10,393 bases of DNA from Rhodospirillales bacterium (lineage in GTDB: Bacteria; Pseudomonadota; Alphaproteobacteria; QKFK01; SZUA-500). The stretch spans positions 1 to 10,393 of the forward strand of contig QKFK01000102.1 of the NCBI GenBank assembly GCA_003252195.1, read 5' to 3'. Within the stretch, counting starts at the first letter, position 1. Each line of letters begins with the position of its first letter. This document shows, in pieces, positions 5,555 to 10,393 of the stretch. The position numbers and the translations under genes were made by a program. The notes beneath the pieces were generated by a model. It was not told the DNA's origin. It did no database searches and worked only from the letters and a program-made list of their open reading frames with translations.

Positions 5555-7219
5555 TTATGGCTGATTTCTGGGATTCATTACGCTATTGATATCTTTAGAA
5601 ATGCAATTGCTAGATAGTAAAATAGAGTTTTTTGACTCCGCTTTAATACATTCTATGTTGCTTCCTAATAAAGGTGATAGCTCATTTTTTATGCCCAGAT
5701 TATCTAAAAACTTATTTCCCGTAGAGTATTTTGTCTTAGGCACTAGGATAAAGTTGCTTGCAGATGCATTGATTAGGATTAAGAGTTTAGAGATGTCCTT
5801 ACTAGAATATATACCCTCGTTGATATATTTCATGCGGTTCATTGATATACCGAGTATTGTAGGGTCAAAGGATATGAAAAACTCAGGGGTGTAATATAAG
5901 TTTCTAGATGTTGTTAGCGCTATAATATTTAGCTCATCTCCAAGGCCTGCAACGGTGCTTTGCGGGTGGGTTAATTTTATGTAGTCTACTATAGGGTTTG
6001 GGGTTGCCTTAATGTAATATTGGCTTGATTTTATGTTGAATGCACCAATTAAAGCTCCTGCTCCTAATATTATGCCAACGCTAATCTTTATCAAAGACGC
6101 TTTTAGTTCAGTGTTTCTACCAATGTAAATAATTATAAATATTGGAGCAATAAGCCTGATTACAGGGGTTGTATAGGCAGATGGTAGATAAAACTGGAAT
6201 AAGTTGAATAGTGCAAATAAATATAAGAAAATAGCCACGCTTGATGTGGTTGCAAATATACGGCTTTGTGGGCTTATAAGGCGTGATTTTTTAATGCAGA
6301 TAAAAAAGAACATGGCAATTAATATTATGCAAAATATTGCTGACAAAATATTTGAGCTGTAGCTATTGCCAAATAATGGAAATTGACTGTTAAACGATAC
6401 TAGTGGGTTGAGAAATAGCTTATCTAAAATGTGCCCAGACGTAATATTGTTATTGGCCTCATTAAATCCATATATGTCAATATTAGTGCTATATCTAACC
6501 TGAACCGTTTTTGATACTTCGCTAATGAAAAGTGATAATGATAAAAAGAATGCTGATAATATAGATAAAATATATTTAGGGGCAATTCTGCCAGAAAAAC
6601 ATAATCTTTTATCTTTAATGCTGAGGGCGTGAATAATTGTAGTAGGTATTAATAGTACGCCAAAAAAAGGATAAAAAAGCGGTAGCGTTAGCGATGTGAG
6701 GCTAACTAAAGCAAACTTGTTTTTTATTAAAAAATAAAACCACATTGATAAAAATAGATACCCCCAGTTCTTGGGGGTGCCAGAAAAAACACTGCCATCT
6801 AGGCTTAAAAAAAGCATTACGACTATAACACTTAAAAATGAGATGAAATTCTTGCCAGATAATTCATGGCATATTTTGTATATAAATAACCCAAGAATGC
6901 CAGATGCTATTATCCCACCAATCTGGAAGCTTTGCATAACGGATAATCCCATTTTAATGGATATATAATATAAAAGCTTTATGCCGTGTGGTGTTATTGT
7001 TGAAAAAAAATGGTTGGTAGCGTCATCAATATTAAAATATTGGTTGTGCCAAATATTCATAAAGTAACCAAATTTAATGGCATCATGCTCTGCAAAATTA
7101 AAGGCGAATAGATATAATCCATATATAATACAAATCATAACAGACGCATAAGCCCATAGGTTGAAGCTATTATCAGGCTTTTCATACTTAAATGGACTTT
7201 TACTTTTAGTTAGGTTCAT
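5555..7219 (-). CDS. Polytopic membrane protein, GT-C glycosyltransferase-like
   Basis: I do not recognise a named family. The 554-residue product has about ten hydrophobic segments in its first 395 residues: roughly 22-42, 100-116, 124-141, 152-166, one or two in 168-197, 216-233, 290-309, 326-346, 353-368 and 375-395. A soluble C-terminal part of about 155 residues follows. An acidic residue in the first external loop (FAEHDAIKFG, D46) right after helix 1, many inner-membrane helices and a soluble tail are the layout of GT-C glycosyltransferases, which use polyprenyl-phosphate sugars to glycosylate lipid or surface polymers. That function is inferred from layout only. ATG 7219 is preferred to a TTG at 7243; AAGAG lies nine bases upstream. 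It is divergent from the hydrolase-mlaA pair. The alternative is an O-antigen polymerase-like or uncharacterised membrane protein. Confidence 0.72.
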   Translation of the reverse strand: MNLTKSKSPFKYEKPDNSFNLWAYASVMICIIYGLYLFAFNFAEHDAIKFGYFMNIWHNQYFNIDDATNHFFSTITPHGIKLLYYISIKMGLSVMQSFQIGGIIASGILGLFIYKICHELSGKNFISFLSVIVVMLFLSLDGSVFSGTPKNWGYLFLSMWFYFLIKNKFALVSLTSLTLPLFYPFFGVLLIPTTIIHALSIKDKRLCFSGRIAPKYILSILSAFFLSLSLFISEVSKTVQVRYSTNIDIYGFNEANNNITSGHILDKLFLNPLVSFNSQFPLFGNSYSSNILSAIFCIILIAMFFFICIKKSRLISPQSRIFATTSSVAIFLYLFALFNLFQFYLPSAYTTPVIRLIAPIFIIIYIGRNTELKASLIKISVGIILGAGALIGAFNIKSSQYYIKATPNPIVDYIKLTHPQSTVAGLGDELNIIALTTSRNLYYTPEFFISFDPTILGISMNRMKYINEGIYSSKDISKLLILINASASNFILVPKTKYSTGNKFLDNLGIKNELSPLLGSNIECIKAESKNSILLSSNCISKDINSVMNPRNQP

Positions 7220-7291
7220 TTTGCTTTGCTCTTTTGTTTGCAATAATGTATTAATATATAACGCTTAATAATTATTAAAAAGATATTTTTT
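7220..7291. promoter_or_regulatory. Divergent, overlapping promoters between membrane protein and hydrolase genes
   Basis: Only 72 bases separate the two start codons. On +, TTGTTT (7234-7239) and TATAAC (7257-7262) lie 17 bases apart, 30 bases before the hydrolase ATG. On -, TTTTTA and TATATT (7258-7253) are also 17 bases apart. The two -10 boxes overlap, so the promoters would compete. TTAATAATTATTAA (7265-7278) is a perfect 14-bp palindrome downstream of the + promoter, but it is pure A/T and may be chance. Confidence 0.5.
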
Positions 7292-8584
7292 ATGGCTTTC
7301 ATTAAAGGTTTTATAGCTTTTGTCTTTATGTTGTTTTTGCTTAACGCAAATGCATATGCATATGCCTATGATTACCCAATTAAAAATCCATTGGTTGCAA
7401 CTATTGTTGGTACTCCGCCTGAGTTTGAGGCAGATTTACCGAAGGTTGGGTTTATTAAACGTGAATTAACCATGCATAATGATAGGGAAATACCAGAGGT
7501 TTTTTGGTATAGCCCTAAATTTGAATATGGTTTGTTAAAACAACCTAAAAAAGATGCTCCACTTGCTTTTGTAATTGCAGGTACAGGATCTGATTATCAA
7601 TCAGAAAAAAATTACGCCTTAGCAAGAATGTTTTATAAGCTGGGGTTTCATGTTGTTTCATTGTCTTCTCCAACGCACCCTAATTTTATTATAACAGCAT
7701 CAACCGATATGATATCTGGCAACTCTTGGGAAGATTCTAAAGATTTATATGCTTTAATGCGTAAGATAAAGTTTAAGCTAAGTGATGAAATAAATCCTAC
7801 GGAATATTATTTAACTGGATATAGTCTAGGTGCTTATGAATCTGCGTTTATTTCATATATTGATAAATATGAAGAGGCCTTTAATTTTAAAAAGGTTGTT
7901 TTGGTTAACCCTCCTGCAGATGTTTATAAATCTGTTACAAAAATTGATGCTTTGCTCAATAAAAACCTTAAGGGTGACATTGGGGAGGTTGATAAATTCT
8001 TTAGAGATATTTTTAGTATCATCGCAGAAGAATATAAACGTCACGATAAAATTACCTTTAATGATGAGTTTTTATACTCGATGTATAAGAACGCCGCAGA
8101 TAAATTAACTGATGAAAAAATGCAAGTTCTAATCGGTATGGCTTTTAGAATATCGATGGTTGAGATGGTGTTTACATCAGATGTAATGACAAAATATGGT
8201 TATATAGTTTCTCCAGAAAAAAATATTACTAAGTTTGAGCCTTTATATAAATATCTAAAAGTAGCGGCAAGCTTGGGTTTTGATAATTATGCAAAAGAAT
8301 TTTTAGTGCCATTTTATGCAAAGAAAAATAACATGCCATTTGATTGGTTTGTGAAATACATCTCTCTTTCGCAGATATCAGATTATCTAAAAAATGCTGA
8401 TAACATCTATTTAATGCATAATGAAGACGATATCATAATCGATAAGGCTGATAAAAAGTTCTTTAAAAAGGTGTTTGGCACAAGAGCAAAATTTTTCCCA
8501 GTAGGTGGGCATTGCGGTAACGTGGAATATAAAGAAAACGCCGAATATTTTATGAATGTTATCAACGCAAAGGAGGGTAAGTAA
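7292..8584 (+). CDS. Exported alpha/beta hydrolase (serine esterase/lipase-like)
   Basis: A 430-residue alpha/beta hydrolase with a signal peptide. Lys5 and a hydrophobic core (6-17) precede several AXA-type cleavage options between A21 and A25 in NANAYAYAY, so the mature enzyme is probably periplasmic. The catalytic set is visible: oxyanion-loop segment FVIAGTGSD (93-101), nucleophile S178 in GYSLGA (the GxSxG elbow), acid D379 or D380 in HNEDD, and H407 in GGHCGN. A large helical insertion (about 215-360) between elbow and acid could form a substrate lid. The substrate is unknown; a lipid or ester is inferred from the coupling to mlaA. The ribosome site is weak (AAAGA). Its last codons hold the mlaA ribosome site, and its stop overlaps the mlaA start by one base. 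It is divergent from the GT-C-like gene. Confidence 0.82.
   Translation: MAFIKGFIAFVFMLFLLNANAYAYAYDYPIKNPLVATIVGTPPEFEADLPKVGFIKRELTMHNDREIPEVFWYSPKFEYGLLKQPKKDAPLAFVIAGTGSDYQSEKNYALARMFYKLGFHVVSLSSPTHPNFIITASTDMISGNSWEDSKDLYALMRKIKFKLSDEINPTEYYLTGYSLGAYESAFISYIDKYEEAFNFKKVVLVNPPADVYKSVTKIDALLNKNLKGDIGEVDKFFRDIFSIIAEEYKRHDKITFNDEFLYSMYKNAADKLTDEKMQVLIGMAFRISMVEMVFTSDVMTKYGYIVSPEKNITKFEPLYKYLKVAASLGFDNYAKEFLVPFYAKKNNMPFDWFVKYISLSQISDYLKNADNIYLMHNEDDIIIDKADKKFFKKVFGTRAKFFPVGGHCGNVEYKENAEYFMNVINAKEGK
8570..8576 (+). promoter_or_regulatory. Ribosome binding site of mlaA inside the hydrolase gene
   Basis: AAGGAGG at 8570-8576 is a full anti-16S match seven bases before ATG 8584. It lies within the last codons of the hydrolase gene, whose stop and the mlaA start share one base (TAATG). 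This fixes the mlaA start and supports translational coupling of the two genes. Confidence 0.9.
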
Positions 8585-9324
8585 TGCGTAAAATAACCTT
8601 GCTATTCTTTGCTGTGATTTTATCTGCCTGCGCCCAAAAACCAGAATATAATGATGGTTTGTCTTATGCTATTCATGATGTGCGCAATGAAGAAGTTGCA
8701 AATGTTCCGAGTGCTATAGATGTTTATGATCCGTGGGAGCGTATGAACCGCAGAACATATTATTTTAATGCAAAATTTGATCAATATATATTTTTGCCAG
8801 TCTTAAATGGATATAGAAAAATAACTCCATCACCAATCAGAGCAGGTATAAATAATTTCTTTGGCAACATAGATGATTTGTTCAGCTTTGCTAACTCTGG
8901 GCTTCAGTTAAAAGCAAAGCAAAGTGGCGAGATCCTTTCTAGGGTAGCAATAAATACGACTATAGGTGTGTTTGGGCTGTTTGATGTTGCTTCAAAAATT
9001 GGGCTGGAAAAACAAGATGAAGATTTTGGGCAAACGCTAGGTCATTATGGCGTGTCAGAAGGCCCATTTTTAGTACTGCCAATCTTAGGTCCGTCAAATA
9101 TGCGTGATACAGTTGGGACTGGCGTGAAAAACTATGCTCTAAGCGAGTTAGATGTTGCAGATATAGATAGTCATAATGAAAGATTCTTGCCATATTATGC
9201 CCTAAACGCAATATCAACACGCGATAAAACAGAGTTTAGATACTATCAAACAGGTTCAAGCTTTGAGTATGACAGAATTCGTTTTTTATATACGCAGAAG
9301 CGTCGTCTCGACATCGAAAAATAA
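8584..9324 (+). CDS. mlaA: MlaA (VacJ) family outer-membrane lipoprotein
   Basis: Part of the Mla lipid-asymmetry system: it sits in the outer membrane with a porin and removes mislocalised phospholipids from the outer leaflet, passing them to periplasmic MlaC. The 246-residue product starts with a lipoprotein signal, MRKITLLFFAVILSAC, lipidated at C16; the next residue is Ala, not the Asp that retains lipoproteins in the inner membrane. Family motifs run in order: DPWERMNRRTYYFN (49-62), RAGINNFFGNIDD, INTTIGVFGLFD, and DFGQTLGHYGVSEGPFLVLP followed by GPSNMRDTVG. The C-terminus (FEYDRIRFLYTQKRRLDIE) also resembles other family members, so the gene looks complete. It is coupled to the upstream hydrolase by a TAATG overlap. 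MlaB-F genes are not in the window. The stop codon lies inside the left arm of a 124-bp inverted-repeat element. Confidence 0.95.
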   Translation: MRKITLLFFAVILSACAQKPEYNDGLSYAIHDVRNEEVANVPSAIDVYDPWERMNRRTYYFNAKFDQYIFLPVLNGYRKITPSPIRAGINNFFGNIDDLFSFANSGLQLKAKQSGEILSRVAINTTIGVFGLFDVASKIGLEKQDEDFGQTLGHYGVSEGPFLVLPILGPSNMRDTVGTGVKNYALSELDVADIDSHNERFLPYYALNAISTRDKTEFRYYQTGSSFEYDRIRFLYTQKRRLDIEK

Positions 9325-9443
9325 AGAGTTTTAATGGATAATTAGTGCGTCGTGCTGCATATTTTTTCTGCTCATGTATTAAATATACACTGCGCTAAAA
9401 AATATTTGCTCTCCTGCTACTTGTCTCATTAAAACTCTTTATT
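9320..9443. repeat. MITE-like palindromic element with 17-bp terminal inverted repeats
   Basis: AATAAAGAGTTTTAATG at 9320-9336 is repeated as its perfect reverse complement at 9427-9443, 90 bases apart. Two smaller nested dyads lie inside: ATATTTTTT (9359-9367) with AAAAAATAT (9397-9405), and TGTAT (9375-9379) with ATACA (9385-9389) around TAAAT. The whole could fold as a long cruciform or hairpin. A TA lies symmetrically near both ends, which would suit a Tc1/IS630-type non-autonomous element, but TA is self-complementary and part of the palindrome, so it is not independent proof of a target duplication. The element carries no ORF. It overlaps the mlaA stop codon. Alternatives are an intergenic palindromic repeat like those of Rickettsia, or a large transcription-end hairpin; there is no T-tract after it. 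Confidence 0.68.
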
Positions 9444-9482
9444 GCCAATTTTAAGGTGTAATTTCCTCAATTCATAAAATTC

Positions 9483-9499
9483 ATGTACTAATTGTACAT
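9483..9499. repeat. Small inverted repeat (ATGTAC-N5-GTACAT)
   Basis: ATGTAC (9483-9488) and GTACAT (9494-9499) flank TAATT. With a two-base interruption the stem can extend to AAAATT (9476-9481) and AATTTT (9503-9508). It lies about 100 bases upstream of the candidate promoter of the PcfJ-like gene, so it could be an operator or a weak hairpin. Bases 9510-9600 show no further structure or gene. Confidence 0.4.
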
Positions 9500-9602
9500 T
9501 AAAATTTTACTCATGCTTATTTCCTTGTATTACTCAATTTAATCAAATTATTTGCTACGGCAATTAATATAAATTTCTGTTTGTGTTTGTTGGTTATTGT
9601 AA

Positions 9603-9631
9603 TGGACAAAATTTGTCAAATGTGTTATGAT
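9603..9631 (+). promoter_or_regulatory. Sigma70-type promoter with symmetric site, upstream of the PcfJ-like gene
   Basis: TGGACA (9603-9608) and TATGAT (9626-9631) are spaced by exactly 17 bases; each differs from consensus at one position. A perfect 13-bp hyphenated palindrome, GACAAA-A-TTTGTC (9605-9617), overlaps the -35 box and could be a repressor site. Transcription would start near 9638, giving a short leader of about 25 bases to ATG 9663. Confidence 0.75.
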
Positions 9632-9662
9632 TCCGCTCATTAAACATTGTGGAGTGAGCGAT

Positions 9663-10393
9663 ATGCCGATTAATCTTGCTAATGAAAAGTCATTAAATAA
9701 GTTTATAGCAAACTTAGTTTATCATGGTGGTGATATTGATACCTTCACAGCTAAGGATTTAACTTCCAAAGATTATATCGAGAATAATAAAACAAAAATC
9801 GTTAACGCTATGACATATCAGTGGTTAAAGCTTCGGGTTAGAGAATATTTTACTCGTGAAGAAAGCGTAACAAACATAACTCCAGATTCTCCAGAATGGT
9901 TGGTTAAGGCAGTGTCTTCTGGGCAAAAAGTTTTTAATTTTAATCCTGATAATGTTCCATCAGAATTCCATCGTGATTTGCAGTTTATAAGAGACTTTTT
10001 CTACCCAACATGTGAAGAATATATCAATAAAGAATTAGACAAACCTAAAACAAAACTTAAATTAGATTTTTTAAAAACTATTAATGAAATAGACACCTTT
10101 GAAGCGGCTAAAGATGAAGCCCAAAAATGGCATGATGATTTGGCTAAAAAAGCTGAAAAACAACAAAATGATGCTGATAATTTTAAAAAATCAAAGGTTG
10201 GTACTGAGTTTTTGATGGATTTGGGTGATGATTATTATGCGGTTCAGGTTGGTGGCCCTAATATGAACCGTAAAGATACTGAAACAGCTCTTGATTATGA
10301 ATCAGATATAATGGGTCATTGTGTCGGTAAAGGTAGTTACGATGAAAATGTGCAAAATGGTTCTATACAGATTTATTCAATCAGAAGTAAAGA
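9663..10393 (+). CDS. PcfJ-like domain protein (3' end outside window)
   Basis: The first 243 codons are open with no stop; the gene continues past the window edge. The family clue is at the end: ALDYESDIMGHCVGKGSYDE followed by NGSIQIYSIR (209-241). An HCVG motif (H219, C220) followed by a Gly and an I-x-S-x-R strand is characteristic of the PcfJ-like domain, first named from enterococcal conjugative plasmid pCF10 and also seen in many chromosomes, plasmids and phages. Its molecular function is not established. The first 140 residues resemble nothing I recognise; residues about 140-175 are a charged, probably helical linker. GGAG lies about nine bases before ATG 9663, in GTGGAGTGAGCG. The gene has its own near-consensus promoter and sits next to the palindromic element. 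The family call rests on a short motif, so it is moderate. Confidence 0.7.
   Translation, partial: MPINLANEKSLNKFIANLVYHGGDIDTFTAKDLTSKDYIENNKTKIVNAMTYQWLKLRVREYFTREESVTNITPDSPEWLVKAVSSGQKVFNFNPDNVPSEFHRDLQFIRDFFYPTCEEYINKELDKPKTKLKLDFLKTINEIDTFEAAKDEAQKWHDDLAKKAEKQQNDADNFKKSKVGTEFLMDLGDDYYAVQVGGPNMNRKDTETALDYESDIMGHCVGKGSYDENVQNGSIQIYSIRSK

Noticed and set aside
5557..5589. Ten-codon plus-strand ORF (MADFWDSLRY) at the end of the GT-C-like gene
   Set aside because: Overlaps that gene's 3' end on the opposite strand; a purine-rich site lies upstream but nothing else supports it.
5586..5894. Plus-strand ORF of 102 codons
   Set aside because: Antisense to the C-terminal part of the GT-C-like protein, no ribosome site.
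7342..7371. Repeated Ala-Tyr codons (ANAYAYAYDY) at the hydrolase signal cleavage region
   Set aside because: A short GCATAT-type repeat giving several possible signal peptidase sites; could vary by slippage, but only about three units, so not reported as a phase-variable tract.
7830..8108. Plus-strand ORF of 92 codons inside the hydrolase gene
   Set aside because: Alternative frame of a gene with an intact catalytic triad.
8960..9220. Minus-strand ORF of 86 codons inside mlaA
   Set aside because: Antisense to conserved MlaA motifs; composition is that of a shadow frame.

Overview
This is an AT-rich window with ten complete protein genes and one cut off at the right edge. The host is a Gram-negative bacterium: it encodes an outer-membrane MlaA lipoprotein and a class III (prepilin) signal peptide. 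The low GC and the mix of gene families would fit an AT-rich alphaproteobacterium. That placement is an impression from protein style, not a demonstrated assignment. Nothing points to a prophage, a CRISPR array, a toxin-antitoxin pair or an IS transposase. I see no tRNA or rRNA gene.

Left part (1-2500, + strand): galE (UDP-glucose 4-epimerase), a dCMP deaminase-like gene, and an orphan NarL/FixJ-type response regulator. The regulator has its own near-consensus promoter, overlapped by an inverted repeat, and a clear intrinsic terminator. Centre (2536-5295): a minus-strand pair made of an orphan pseudopilin and a SAM methyltransferase, joined by an ATGA stop/start overlap. It is divergent from a NUDIX hydrolase. 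The NUDIX gene converges on thymidine kinase (tdk), and a strong bidirectional terminator lies between them.

Right part (5296-9324): a 259-base spacer carrying two symmetric AT-rich motifs, then a large minus-strand polytopic membrane protein with the layout of a GT-C glycosyltransferase. Divergent from it is a secreted alpha/beta hydrolase translationally coupled (TAATG) to mlaA. This stretch looks like an envelope or lipid module: surface polymer synthesis, a periplasmic esterase-like enzyme, and removal of phospholipid from the outer membrane.

The 338-base gap 9325-9662 has no gene but is structured. It starts with a 124-bp element bounded by perfect 17-bp inverted repeats that overlap the mlaA stop codon (MITE-like, or a Rickettsia-style palindromic element). 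A smaller palindrome follows, then a near-consensus sigma70 promoter with a symmetric operator-like site on its -35 box. That promoter drives a PcfJ-like gene that runs off the window.

Three genes concern nucleotides (dCMP deaminase, NUDIX, tdk), but they sit in three separate transcription units. The most unusual items are the MITE-like element at the mlaA stop, the PcfJ-like gene with its regulatory region, the coupled pseudopilin-methyltransferase pair and the coupled hydrolase-mlaA pair. I did not find a convincing new multi-gene defence or mobile system.
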